A stretch of DNA of 44,362 nucleotides from an uncultured Alphaproteobacteria bacterium (GCA_903889655.1 CAISYL010000221.1:1-44362); one strand, 5' to 3'. Numbered from the stretch's first letter, positions 7,858 to 16,198 are shown. Program-made: numbers and translations. The notes: generated by a model from the sequence alone, not told the origin.

Positions 7858-8526
7858 CTATCTGAAACCGTAGGCCTCGGGCGAAATCTCCGACAGAAGC
7901 GTTTCCGCATCCTTTTCGGAGACGTCAAGTTCCGCGAAGGCCTTTGCCAATTCAGCCACCTGATTTTCATCAGCATCGCTGAGGTCGATGTCGTCAGGAT
8001 CCGGCACCCACACGTCCTTGTGACGGTAGGCGTCGGCAAGTGCATATTGGGGCGCAAGGACTTTCAGGCCATAAGGCCCGTCGGAAACGTGACCGGCAAT
8101 TTTCTGATACCACGAGAGGGGCCGCGGCACGACGATCGCCCCGTCGATCTTCATGAAGCGTCGACGCCTGCGTGTGACCGGCACGGCAACCTCGAGAACA
8201 CGCGGCATCTGCGTCGTCCATCCGAAATGATGGATGGCGGATGCTCCGACAACGATCGGCGTCGCATATTCGCGGATGAGAAGCTCACCGAGATGCGCCG
8301 CCGCGCCGCGGTTATCCCTGACCAGATTGTAATAGATACCGGATCTCGGACCAGCCGGTTTCAGCATGCCAGCTCGCGCCCACATGGAAGCCTGAAGGCG
8401 CGCCGATCCACGCGTCAACCCCTGGCGCTCGAGCATCCTGAGATCGATGATCGCCGGCAGAGCCATCAACCGTTGGACGCCCGGCACATACGTCTTCGGG
8501 CGAGTGGTCTTCACATCGTCAGGCAT
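7858..8526 (-). CDS. AbiEi-like antitoxin / transcriptional regulator
   Basis: The 222-residue protein resembles type IV antitoxins of the AbiEi family: a winged-helix-like N-terminal part (LERQGLTRGSARLQASMWARAGMLKP, split here for length at residues 33-58), then a segment (PIVVGASAIHHFGW...VLEVAVP) matching the family's central 'YYSALSALSLHG' region. In AbiE systems this protein binds the operon promoter and blocks the nucleotidyltransferase toxin. Its ATG lies inside the toxin gene (16-base overlap), so it is translated after the toxin from one message. Normally the antitoxin gene comes first, so the order is reversed here. No cysteine or catalytic motif is visible. Confidence 0.72.
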   Translation of the reverse strand: MPDDVKTTRPKTYVPGVQRLMALPAIIDLRMLERQGLTRGSARLQASMWARAGMLKPAGPRSGIYYNLVRDNRGAAAHLGELLIREYATPIVVGASAIHHFGWTTQMPRVLEVAVPVTRRRRRFMKIDGAIVVPRPLSWYQKIAGHVSDGPYGLKVLAPQYALADAYRHKDVWVPDPDDIDLSDADENQVAELAKAFAELDVSEKDAETLLSEISPEAYGFR

Positions 8527-9398
8527 GGTTCGCCGCCGATCATATCGCGAGCGCGCTCGATCTCATTGCGAGTGGCCGCCAGCATCGTGGCGAAGAAGCC
8601 TGTGCGGTCGAAGCCTTCGAACAGTTTTGGCTCGAGCCATTTTTTCATGTCCAGACGAAACGCTTCAACATCCTCGAGCGCACCGCTCGCCAGGAGCGAC
8701 GTGAGCCCGGCGCCGACAGAATGGGAATCGTGCCCGTAGAGACTGGCGACCTTCTCGATTGCGCAGACCGCGTCCTGCCCGTCCGGCGCAGGACGAATCT
8801 GCTGAAGCAGGAACCAGATATCGTAGACGTCGCGGTATTTCATGTGGTCGCGTGTGGCCATCGCCTTGATCTTGTCGGCCCAGGCATAGATGAGCTTCGG
8901 CACCGGGATGGGCGCCTTGAAACTGACGGCCACATCGGGGATCTGCGTCGGCAGCACATCTTCCGCCGAATAGGATGCCTGCAATGCTCGCGGGACCCGA
9001 TAGAACTCCGCCTTCACCCGAACCGCGCCCATGCGCATCGGATGTTCCCATCGCACCGTGTAGCCGATAACGGCGCTGCCTTCTTTGCCGCGGCTCTCCT
9101 TGATCGTGATCTGGGAGCCGGGAAGACGCAGGGCGAGACGCGTCAAAAGACCTTCGCGAACTTTCGCCATGGCCGATTGCAGCTGTTCGGCTTCCTCCGG
9201 CGCAATGAGAAAATCCAGATCCTCGGAATATCGGTCGCTTCGCCGAACCACGCGCAGGGATGTTCCGCCATGAAAGACTGCCTGGTCTCCCCGCCATCGT
9301 GTCGCGTCGAAGAGCTCGGTAAGCACCCCGTAATGGAGCAGCTCGGCGACTTCCCGCAGCTCCTCCTCGGTCAGCGCGGACTTTCGGCTCAAATCCAT
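8511..9398 (-). CDS. AbiEii/AbiGii-family nucleotidyltransferase toxin
   Basis: The 295-residue protein has the DNA polymerase beta-type nucleotidyltransferase motifs of AbiEii: GGTSL at residues 44-48, then the metal-binding SEDLD at 58-62, and the distal K-x-K ... YRDVYD motif at about 176-193. AbiEii-like toxins (for example MenT) transfer nucleotides to tRNA or other targets and arrest growth. ATG 9398 was chosen over an upstream in-frame TTG-type start because it opens directly on the family's N-terminus (TEEELREVAELLHYGVL) and follows the palindromic operator. It overlaps the antitoxin gene and together they are likely a plasmid stability or phage-defence module. Confidence 0.85.
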   Translation of the reverse strand: MDLSRKSALTEEELREVAELLHYGVLTELFDATRWRGDQAVFHGGTSLRVVRRSDRYSEDLDFLIAPEEAEQLQSAMAKVREGLLTRLALRLPGSQITIKESRGKEGSAVIGYTVRWEHPMRMGAVRVKAEFYRVPRALQASYSAEDVLPTQIPDVAVSFKAPIPVPKLIYAWADKIKAMATRDHMKYRDVYDIWFLLQQIRPAPDGQDAVCAIEKVASLYGHDSHSVGAGLTSLLASGALEDVEAFRLDMKKWLEPKLFEGFDRTGFFATMLAATRNEIERARDMIGGEPCLTM

Positions 9399-9419
9399 GC
9401 AGAAACTCCAATAGTGCGC

Positions 9420-9449
9420 AATGATGTTATAAAAATATATAACATTATT
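9420..9449. promoter_or_regulatory. Palindromic operator candidate of the AbiE-type operon
   Basis: AATGATGTTATA (9420-9431) and TATAACATTATT (9438-9449) are inverted repeats matching at 11 of 12 positions around a six-base A+T-rich centre. The site lies 21 bases upstream of the toxin start in an unusually A+T-rich patch. AbiEi-type antitoxins bind inverted repeats before their operon, so this is a natural autoregulation site. Confidence 0.6.
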
Positions 9450-9580
9450 TGACGCTCTGAGGCAATAGGCCCGCTTGGACCGGGTCGAACCATAGGCCGC
9501 GGGCCTGCAAGAAACCCGCTCGCCGCGATCTCTTGCACCCACTTCGGCGATCAATGAAGGAGTGCTCCCCGGAGGCTTCG

Positions 9581-9868
9581 ATGGATCTGCCCTGGTTCCT
9601 TTACATGCTCGAATGCGCCAATGGAGCGATCTACACCGGCATCACGAATGATGTCGCCGCACGCTTTCAAGCTCACTGCGACGGGCGCGGCGCGAGGTAT
9701 ACGCGGGCAAATCCACCTCGTCGGATACTGGCCGTTGTCGAATATGAGAACAGGTCATCCGCGGCGAGCGCGGAATATCTGGTGAAGAAGATGTCTCTCT
9801 CGGAGAAGCGATCCTTCATTGAAGACGCGACACCCGGCGCGACTTCCTCCTTGCAGCGTGGTCGTTGA
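9581..9868 (+). CDS. GIY-YIG nuclease-domain protein (UPF0213/YhbQ-like)
   Basis: The 95-residue protein is essentially a single GIY-YIG domain: FLYMLECANGAIYTGIT gives the two-strand motif (here Y-M-L ... Y-T-G), followed by a helix with R-x-x-x-H and the metal-binding Glu in SAASAEYLVKK. Members of this small subfamily are thought to act on DNA with weak nuclease activity. ATG 9581 is preceded by GGAGG at 9571-9575, a better site than the in-frame GTG/ATG codons upstream. The next gene follows 25 bases later, suggesting joint transcription. Confidence 0.83.
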   Translation: MDLPWFLYMLECANGAIYTGITNDVAARFQAHCDGRGARYTRANPPRRILAVVEYENRSSAASAEYLVKKMSLSEKRSFIEDATPGATSSLQRGR

Positions 9869-9893
9869 GGCTTCCTTCGAACAGGAGAATCTC

Positions 9894-11198
9894 ATGCCGC
9901 AATATCGAAGCCTTCATCTCTTTCTCGGGCACATCACCGTCCAGGACCTCGGCCGGCTGGAAAGAGGCAACATTGAGGAGGAAGATTCCGCCCTTGCGGA
10001 TATTCTGATCGTCGAGGAAAGCGAAATTGGCTACGACATCTACCCGCCGGCCCCGGCCCTGATGAACGACACCGATCTCGAAGCGGCGCTTCTTCGCCTG
10101 GGCCACAGCGACTATTTCGTCACCATCATGCGGACTGCACGGCGAGAAGGTGTCGACCTTGTCCGCTTCAGCAAGAATTTCGGCATCGAGACCCGCTTCC
10201 CGCTCCCTGATCGACCCGCCGAGAATCCGCAATCCGTCAGCGATATCACCAAGGGCACAAATTTCGCCCGGATCGAGCTTCACGACGAGCGCGACCACTC
10301 GGCGCCGCCAACGATTATCGGCATCCAGAGCGACAGCGAAAACCTCCTCGTTCTTGAAATCGCGACCGAAGACGGACCCGTGCAAGTCGGCATCACCCCT
10401 GACGGAGGCGGCGTGAAGCTGACGACCTTCTCGCCGACAAGTGCAGGTGAGATGAATGACCTCTATGACGCTCTCATCACGGTGAACAAGAGCGGCACGA
10501 CCGTGGAGGGGCAGTCTGGTCGCGGCGTCGTCTTCGCTGCCGACCGTCCCGCGATCATTCGGTACCGCAAGCTCGTCGATATTCAGGCGCCGGGCACCCA
10601 TGGCGCCTATTCCCGCATGGTGGCTGCCGGCCGGGACGCCATCATGTCGGCTATCGCCGTTTACGGCGTCGTCGAAGGCTATCGTCGCGCCGAGGGCGAA
10701 ACCCCGATGTCCATCGATGCGGTCGAACAGGGCGATGGGTGCGTGCCGGAAGGCGTTTCTGCCGACGAGATCGCTTCGGCCGCCGCCGCATTTTACGACG
10801 ATGAGGGCAACACCGGGCTTGACGTCCAATCCATTCAGGACAGAGCTCTGGCGGCGGGGGAACGTCTTCATCGCATCAAGAACGACGTAACCGTGCAAGA
10901 CGTCCATGAACGCATGATGGAAGCGGGTTACGGGGAAATCATCTCGATGATCGCCGTCTATGGCCTGGTCGAGGGATACAGGCGTGCGTCTGGCGAGGCG
11001 CCGAGCACTTATTCCGATCTCAGGAAAGGCGACGTCGGCCTGCCCGAAGGATTGCCGGTCGACGTGTTGATGAACGAGGCGATCGAATTTGCCGACGGCG
11101 TCAATATCAGTGTCGGCATGAATGAGGTGCAGCTTCTATCAATTGATCGCGGGACAGAAATCTATCGCACGCTGCATTCGGCGCCCGGGCCGCGTTGA
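9894..11198 (+). CDS. Unknown 434-residue protein with a C-terminal tandem duplication
   Basis: The N-terminal 100 residues (LHLFLGHITVQDL, EESEIGYDIYP) and the middle (FARIELHDERDH ... VQVGITPDGGG) look like mixed alpha/beta domains of unknown type. The last part holds two related copies of about 90 residues: residues 238-330 and 337-425 share R-M-x-x-A-G near their start and A-V-Y-G-x-V-E-G-Y-R-R in the middle, each ending near a Pro-Glu-Gly segment. No membrane segment or signal peptide is present. ATG 9894 follows CAGGAGAA. The duplication suggests a binding surface used twice. I cannot assign a function. Confidence 0.65.
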   Translation: MPQYRSLHLFLGHITVQDLGRLERGNIEEEDSALADILIVEESEIGYDIYPPAPALMNDTDLEAALLRLGHSDYFVTIMRTARREGVDLVRFSKNFGIETRFPLPDRPAENPQSVSDITKGTNFARIELHDERDHSAPPTIIGIQSDSENLLVLEIATEDGPVQVGITPDGGGVKLTTFSPTSAGEMNDLYDALITVNKSGTTVEGQSGRGVVFAADRPAIIRYRKLVDIQAPGTHGAYSRMVAAGRDAIMSAIAVYGVVEGYRRAEGETPMSIDAVEQGDGCVPEGVSADEIASAAAAFYDDEGNTGLDVQSIQDRALAAGERLHRIKNDVTVQDVHERMMEAGYGEIISMIAVYGLVEGYRRASGEAPSTYSDLRKGDVGLPEGLPVDVLMNEAIEFADGVNISVGMNEVQLLSIDRGTEIYRTLHSAPGPR

Positions 11199-11271
11199 CA
11201 CACCGGTTCTGGCTCCAACTTGAAAGTCGCGCAGGCGGGCGCACTTCTCGGTCCAGACAATCGAGGTTTAC

Positions 11272-12009
11272 GTGTCAGCAATATCCGCCCCATTCGCCCC
11301 TCCGCCGAAGTTCGTGCCAAAGGTCGACCCCTTCGCTCTGGAGGGATTTACGCGCATCGATCACATCAACAAGCCGAAGGTCAAAGGCCTTTCGAACGAC
11401 GTCTGGCGCGGAATCTTTCCGCCACTTCGGGAGCAGGTGCTTCGTAAAGCGGCCGCCTATTATTACAGGCATCGAGAAGAGATCAATTGCGCCGTGCGCC
11501 GCGCCGATGACGAAGTCGACGCGGAGATCTGGCTGTTTGGAACGCATCTGGAAGCTCGCGCTTTCCAAGCGTTGATGCCGTTCTTCCCCGATTGCGGATT
11601 GCGAAACGGCGCGCCGTCGCCAGAAGTCGTTCGATTCGCAAAAGCTGTCGCTCCGGCCGCGAAGAGATGGAAAGACATCCTGTCGTCGGACAACGCCTAT
11701 GCCGCCGCATGGTTCTCGGCGGGAATCGCGCCGATCGCCGGCGCGTGCATTATCAGCGGGCAGCCTCTGTCGTCATGGAGTGTCGACGACCACGACAGCT
11801 TCGTACGGCCGGAATTCGCCTCGAATTTCTCGGAAGCAGGAAGCGTGCTTTGCGCACTGATCGTTGCCGAGGCCGAACGGAATGCCGACGAAGCAAAGAG
11901 GCTCGAATGCGATTCGAAGCCGGAACTCGATCCTTTCGTAAATCCGGATGATCCCTCGACCTACAATGACCTTTACGAACACGAGAAGGCCGGCGCCGCG
12001 CTTCATTGA
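11272..12009 (+). CDS. Unknown cytoplasmic protein next to the origin
   Basis: A 245-residue protein starting with GTG at 11272, with no membrane segments. It has a Pro-rich start, a helical middle (FPPLREQVLRKAAAYYYR, DEVDAEIWLFGTHLEARAF) and an acidic C-terminus. Codon use resembles the neighbours. It ends only 30 bases before the first iteron, so its transcript may run into the origin unless stopped; I see no strong terminator between them. No family recognised. It may be co-transcribed with the preceding gene (73-base gap). Confidence 0.6.
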   Translation: MSAISAPFAPPPKFVPKVDPFALEGFTRIDHINKPKVKGLSNDVWRGIFPPLREQVLRKAAAYYYRHREEINCAVRRADDEVDAEIWLFGTHLEARAFQALMPFFPDCGLRNGAPSPEVVRFAKAVAPAAKRWKDILSSDNAYAAAWFSAGIAPIAGACIISGQPLSSWSVDDHDSFVRPEFASNFSEAGSVLCALIVAEAERNADEAKRLECDSKPELDPFVNPDDPSTYNDLYEHEKAGAALH

Positions 12010-12038
12010 CGGCGACGGCCTCATCATTACGGCCGGAG

Positions 12039-12286
12039 TTCGTGCTTTCACCCTCCCGGTGACCTGTCCGATTCGTGCTTTCACACGCCGCCAGGCGAAG
12101 AGGGTTTCAGCCCCTCGTTCGTGCTTTCACCCTCCTGCCACCCAGCTACCCCCAAGACCGCTCGTGACGGCGCCGATTCGTGCTTTCACACGCCGGCGCC
12201 TCGTGCTTTCGCCATCCACGACCTCGTGCTTTCACAAACCCTGGGGCTCGTGCTTTCACCCCTGTTTCCTCGTGCTTTCACACGCC
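12039..12286 (+). repeat. Left iteron array of the replication origin (eight copies)
   Basis: Eight copies of an 18-base unit with core TCGTGCTTTC start at 12039, 12072, 12118, 12177, 12200, 12223, 12247 and 12269. Most continue with AC plus one of two suffixes, CCTCC or ACGCC. The first four alternate strictly between these suffixes; copies 5-7 are more diverged. Such direct repeats before a RepA gene are iterons, the binding sites of the initiator, which also set copy number by handcuffing. Confidence 0.85.
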
Positions 12287-12291
12287 AATTG

Positions 12292-12370
12292 CGTTCGATT
12301 TGGCTGATATTTCAATAAGTTAGACGGCCCGTAACCTTCTAACAGACCTTATTTAACCCTCTAACGCTGT
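12292..12370. other. A+T-rich candidate DNA-unwinding segment of oriV
   Basis: Between the two iteron arrays lies the only strongly A+T-rich stretch of the region, with TGATATTTCAATAAGTTAGA and two related direct repeats, CCTTCTAAC and CCCTCTAAC (about 12333-12364). Iteron origins usually place the melting region beside the initiator sites. A DnaA-box-like TTATCCCCA (8 of 9 to TTATCCACA) lies at 12548-12556. Confidence 0.55.
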
Positions 12371-12441
12371 CCGTGGTGTGGGTAACCTCATTCCCGCCGG
12401 TAGAGCTCAAAACCCAGCGAAACAGGACTTGCAGGCGATAG

Positions 12442-12604
12442 GGAGGGTGAAAGCACGAGCTCGGCGCAGGTACGAATGGTGGAGGGTGAAAGCACGAGCC
12501 CCGGAGTCCGTTGTTCTGGCGGAGGGTGAAAGCACGAGCTGCGCCGCTTATCCCCAACAGCGTTTTGGCTCCCAATGACGCAAAGAGGCGTGTGAAAGCA
12601 CGAA
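12442..12604 (-). repeat. Right iteron array, opposite orientation (four copies)
   Basis: Four copies of the same 18-base iteron occur as reverse complements at 12442-12459, 12481-12498, 12521-12538 and 12587-12604. The first three carry the CCCTCC suffix exactly; the fourth carries ACGCC. Spacing is about 40 bases for the first three and 66 for the last. Together with the left array this gives a head-to-head layout around the A+T-rich centre. Confidence 0.85.
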
Positions 12605-12697
12605 TCGTGCGGGCCGTCGCGGTCCAACCGCTTGGAATGCGGACGGTGGCCACGAAGGCATGACATTCCGGCCTCCGATGCCGGCAATCAGGACAAA

Positions 12698-12738
12698 TGT
12701 TCGTGCTTTCACCCTCCCGGCGTGTGAAAGCACGAACA
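12698..12738. promoter_or_regulatory. Inverted iteron pair upstream of repA, likely autoregulatory operator
   Basis: A forward iteron (12700-12717) and a reverse one (12719-12736) meet head to head and form a perfect 15-base inverted repeat (12698-12712 and 12724-12738), starting TGTTCGTGC on the left arm. It lies about 70 bases before the repA ATG. In iteron plasmids such an inverted pair commonly binds initiator dimers and represses rep transcription. Confidence 0.65.
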
Positions 12739-12806
12739 TGGGGCCTTGCGAGAATCGGCGCGCGCCACAAAAGCTACACCGAAGCGCGGAAAGACGGTCA
12801 CGTTCG

Positions 12807-13709
12807 ATGTCAAAGCAGGTTCATCAGATCGAATTATTCGACAGCCCTCTCACGACCGCCGTGAAGGGCGAAACCTCCCTCATGGAGTACCCATTCTTCG
12901 ATCTGTCGAAAAATGGTCGCGCCCAGGGCATGCACTTCAACGACGGCAAAGTGAAGATCGACATCAAGGCCGCCAACGGCTCCGTCGCCACCATCTACGA
13001 CAAAGACGTCCTGATCTATCTCGCCTCCATCATGGTCGGAAAGATCAACAACGGCGAGACACCCTCTCAGACCTTCACCTTCACGGCGCACGATTATTTC
13101 CGCGTAACGAATAGAAACCGGTCCGCTCGCAGCTATGAGAGGATCGCGAGCGCCATCGAACGTCTGCAGGGCACGCAGATCAAGACGAATATCGAAACAG
13201 GAGGCGAAGGCGTCACCGGCTTCTTCTCCTGGCTCGAGAAGGCCGAGATCAACTACACCGTTGATCGTAGCGGCAAGAAGGTGATGCGATCGATCACCGT
13301 GCGCGTATGCGATTTCATCTACCGTACTGTTCTTATGGACCGCAGGTTCCTCACCTATCACCCGGCATATTTCGACCTCTCGCCGCTCGAACGACGCGTG
13401 TACGAGATCGCGCGCAAGCATTGCGGCCGGCAGGAAGGCTTCAAAATCTCCCTCGACAAACTTCACAAGAAAACCGGATCGGATGCGAGCCTGAAAAGCT
13501 TCAAACGCTCGCTCTACGATCTCATCGAGGCTGACAATGTGCCCGAATATATGATCGGAATCGTTGGAGATGATCGCAGCGCACTCACCAAGTCCTTGAA
13601 AGCCGACGGCATCGTTCCCCGCAACAAGATCACGGCCACGAAAGACCAGATGGTGGTGATCATGCCTCGCGGCGCCAAACGAACGGCAAGGCTTTGCGCC
13701 ATCACATGA
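12807..13709 (+). CDS. repA: RepA-type plasmid replication initiator (RPA family)
   Basis: The 300-residue protein matches the replication initiator protein A family of alphaproteobacterial plasmids. Recognisable parts are MEYPFFDLSKNGR near residue 25, a winged-helix stretch with YDKDVLIYLASIM near 63-75, FTAHDYFRVTNR, and the second winged helix near YFDLSPLERRVYEIARKH (about 188-205). It binds the iterons and opens the origin. ATG 12807 is the first codon giving the family's N-terminus; upstream in-frame codons read through the inverted iteron pair and are not coding. It converges on recJ, with ends overlapping by eight bases. Confidence 0.92.
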   Translation: MSKQVHQIELFDSPLTTAVKGETSLMEYPFFDLSKNGRAQGMHFNDGKVKIDIKAANGSVATIYDKDVLIYLASIMVGKINNGETPSQTFTFTAHDYFRVTNRNRSARSYERIASAIERLQGTQIKTNIETGGEGVTGFFSWLEKAEINYTVDRSGKKVMRSITVRVCDFIYRTVLMDRRFLTYHPAYFDLSPLERRVYEIARKHCGRQEGFKISLDKLHKKTGSDASLKSFKRSLYDLIEADNVPEYMIGIVGDDRSALTKSLKADGIVPRNKITATKDQMVVIMPRGAKRTARLCAIT

Positions 13710-15408
13710 GCGCGAGATCCTCGGGGAAAATGACGACTCGCGTGATGCCGCGATAAACGTTCGTTCCCAGTTTCCCGTAGAGATCGACGCGGCGCCCGAC
13801 TGCGGATAGCAGCGCGTCGCCGATTACCTGCCCGACGCCGTTCCAGACAATGACCTCGACTTCAGCCTCACCGCTTCGCATGCGCGCCTTCACATGCTTG
13901 TCCTTGATCGTGAAGCTGTCGATCAGGCGAGCGCCGTGAAGGATCACTCGCGGCTCGTGGTTGCCGGCGCCGAAGGGGGCCAGCAGCTGCAGATCGTCGA
14001 CCAGACCCGGCGTCAGCGCCTCGCATGAGACGAGAAGGTCGGCCGGCAATGGCGGCCTGATCAGACCATGGATGAGGTTCGAAAGGTATTCGGCAAATGC
14101 TGGTATCTTGGCTTCCTCGATCGTCAACCCTCCAGCCATTGCGTGCCCGCCGCCCTTTGCCAGCAGCCCGGCGGCGACAGCGCCCAGAATGGCTTTACCG
14201 ATGTCGAACCCTTCCACCGATCGCGCCGATCCCTTCCCATCTTGGCCGATCACGACGACAGGTCGATCAAACGCATCCTTCAGCCTCGCCGCTGCGAGGC
14301 CGATCAGCCCAGGGTGATAGGCCGGATTGTAGACGACGAGAACGCCGCTTTCTCGCTGCTCCTTCGCCAGCATCATGGCATCGGCCACAACAACATCCTG
14401 CATCTCACGGCGCTCTCCGTTCAGCTCCGTCAGGCGTTCAGCAACCGACCGGGCCTGATCCTGATCGTCGGCCAGAAGAAGCTCGGTTCCGAGCCGCGTG
14501 TTATCGATCCGGCCGGCGGCGTTGATGCACGGCCCGAGGACAAAGCCGCACGTCTTCGCCGACAGCTCGCTGACGTCCGTGGCCGCAAGCAAGGCCCGAA
14601 GCCCAGGATTGTCCGGGATCCGGCTCAATCCGAGTTTGACGTACGCCCTGTTCAATCCAACCAACGGCACCACATCGGCCACCGTGCCGAGGGCAACGAT
14701 GCCGAGAAGAGAGCTCAAATCCGGCTCGGTCGTATCCGTGAAATATCCCTCCGACCTCAGCAGGCGGTTGAGAGCGACGATGAAGAGGAAGGCCAGGCCC
14801 GCGGTGCACAGATAAGAGAACTCGCCAGTCTCATCGAGACGCTTGGGGTTCACGACGATGCCAGGCGGGAGCATTTCTTCCGCTTGATGGTGGTCGATTA
14901 CAATCGTCTCAAATCCAATCTCCGCGGCGACCGTCAACGGTCCGAATGCCGTCGTGCCGCTATCGGCAACGATGAGCAGATCGTGACCCGCTTCACGAAG
15001 TTTCCGAATGGCATCGGCGTTAGGGCCGTACCCCTCCTTCATTCGATCCGGTATGTAGAAAGACCAATTGTCGTAGCCGATCATCCGGAAATAACGACAC
15101 AGCACGGCGCTCGATGTCGCCCCGTCGACGTCATAGTCCCCGAAGACCACGATCCGCTTCCCGTCGCGCAACGCCTTCCGGCACAGGTCGACCGCCTCCT
15201 CCATGCCTTTCAACACGAACGGGTCCGGCATGAACTGCTGGAAAGACGGCTTGAGCCACGATGCGACGCTACTGACACCGCGCCGCACGGCGATCTCTGC
15301 GACCATGGGCGGCAGCCCGGCAGCGTCCGTCGGCAAGCTGGATACCGGAGCGATATCCCACTGCTTACCCCTGACCGATGCAGCCCCTTCCAGAAATGGT
15401 GCACCCAT
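13702..15408 (-). CDS. recJ: RecJ-like single-strand DNA exonuclease
   Basis: The 568-residue protein is a DHH-family phosphoesterase of the RecJ type. Motif I DYDVDG is at 91-96, VADSG at 147-151, the DHH motif IDHHQAEE at 171-178, LGTVADVVPL near 245, and the DHHA1 Gly-rich GGGHAMAGGLT in the C-terminal half, followed by the OB-type domain. RecJ degrades 5' ends of single strands in recombination and repair. One difference from the consensus is Ser-Gly-Thr-Thr after motif II where Cys-Gly-Ile-Thr is usual. It is the last gene of a three-gene run (icmB, UvrD-like, recJ), with a one-base gap to the gene before it. Confidence 0.93.
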   Translation of the reverse strand: MGAPFLEGAASVRGKQWDIAPVSSLPTDAAGLPPMVAEIAVRRGVSSVASWLKPSFQQFMPDPFVLKGMEEAVDLCRKALRDGKRIVVFGDYDVDGATSSAVLCRYFRMIGYDNWSFYIPDRMKEGYGPNADAIRKLREAGHDLLIVADSGTTAFGPLTVAAEIGFETIVIDHHQAEEMLPPGIVVNPKRLDETGEFSYLCTAGLAFLFIVALNRLLRSEGYFTDTTEPDLSSLLGIVALGTVADVVPLVGLNRAYVKLGLSRIPDNPGLRALLAATDVSELSAKTCGFVLGPCINAAGRIDNTRLGTELLLADDQDQARSVAERLTELNGERREMQDVVVADAMMLAKEQRESGVLVVYNPAYHPGLIGLAAARLKDAFDRPVVVIGQDGKGSARSVEGFDIGKAILGAVAAGLLAKGGGHAMAGGLTIEEAKIPAFAEYLSNLIHGLIRPPLPADLLVSCEALTPGLVDDLQLLAPFGAGNHEPRVILHGARLIDSFTIKDKHVKARMRSGEAEVEVIVWNGVGQVIGDALLSAVGRRVDLYGKLGTNVYRGITRVVIFPEDLALM

Positions 15409-15409
15409 G

Positions 15410-16198
15410 TCAGGCGACCGTCGCTCGATAGAGCGGTGCCGAAGGAAGAAGATCCCGGGTGACCTCGGAATGACGACTGTCGCCGATGGAGGTGAAGGCG
15501 AGCATGGTCGAGCCGCTCGCGATCAGACCCTTGAGGAGACGAGCCTCGGTCGGAGAGGAGATGCCATTCACATCGACCAGGATGTGTGGATACAGGCGCG
15601 CTACTTCGGCCCCTACAACAGGCAGCGTTGTGATCGCGTCGGAAACCAGCGCGATCACATCCTGATAATCGAGCAGATCGAGGACGCTCATCTCTGCCTG
15701 ATACTTTTCAAACCACTGGGCAAGCTCGATGGCGACATCGTTCTTGACGCGTTCGGCCGCCGCGCGGACGACTTCGGGATCGAGGCGAGCCGACTTCCAA
15801 CGGTTGATGAAGTCGACAATGGCGCGAGGGCGATCGGTCTGGGAAGCTCCGATCGTCTCCAGCACCAGTGCCTGATCCTCGGGTCCGATGATCTCGACGT
15901 CTTCCGGCAGGGCGATATGCCGCGTGAGCATAAAGAGGAGATGAATAACGACCGAAGAGAGCGTGCCGGCGACGATCCAGCCGTCTGTCAGCAACCCCTC
16001 GAAACTCGGGTCGCCTTCGAGGCTCGTCTTCGCTGCGACACTTTCCCGGGCATCACCGAAGATCGCGAGGGTCCCGCGGCCTCGAAGAGCCCCAATCATG
16101 CTGATCATCACCGCCGACGCTGGAACCTGACTATCCAGCAGATAGACCGCCTCTCCGTCTGGCAGCTCCATCTCGGCAATTGAAACACTCTTCGTCAA
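15410..16198 (-). CDS. Degenerate UvrD/Rep-like helicase fragment, probably inactive as ATPase
   Basis: The 262-residue protein matches the 1A/1B region of SF1 UvrD helicases: FINRWKSARLDP near 130-141, WFEKYQ near 162, LLDYQDVIALV at 175-185 (compare 'LLDFDDLL'), HILVDVNGISS at 205-215 where UvrD has VDE-x-QD, and SIGDSRHS at 237-244 where UvrD has VGD-x-DQS. No Walker A lysine motif is present in the N-terminus, and the Walker B Glu and Gln-Asp are replaced. Motifs IV-VI are absent, so it cannot be a normal helicase. It starts with TTG at 16198 after GGAGAG. It lies between icmB and recJ and may be a structural or regulatory partner. Confidence 0.6.
   Translation of the reverse strand: MTKSVSIAEMELPDGEAVYLLDSQVPASAVMISMIGALRGRGTLAIFGDARESVAAKTSLEGDPSFEGLLTDGWIVAGTLSSVVIHLLFMLTRHIALPEDVEIIGPEDQALVLETIGASQTDRPRAIVDFINRWKSARLDPEVVRAAAERVKNDVAIELAQWFEKYQAEMSVLDLLDYQDVIALVSDAITTLPVVGAEVARLYPHILVDVNGISSPTEARLLKGLIASGSTMLAFTSIGDSRHSEVTRDLLPSAPLYRATVA

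Noticed and set aside
12039-12736. CRISPR-like repeated units
   Set aside because: Units occur in both orientations, spacing is irregular (23 to 66 bases) and they precede a RepA gene; they are iterons, and no cas gene is present.
14068-15462. Plus-strand frame of 464 codons opposite recJ
   Set aside because: Antisense to RecJ, whose motifs are unambiguous.
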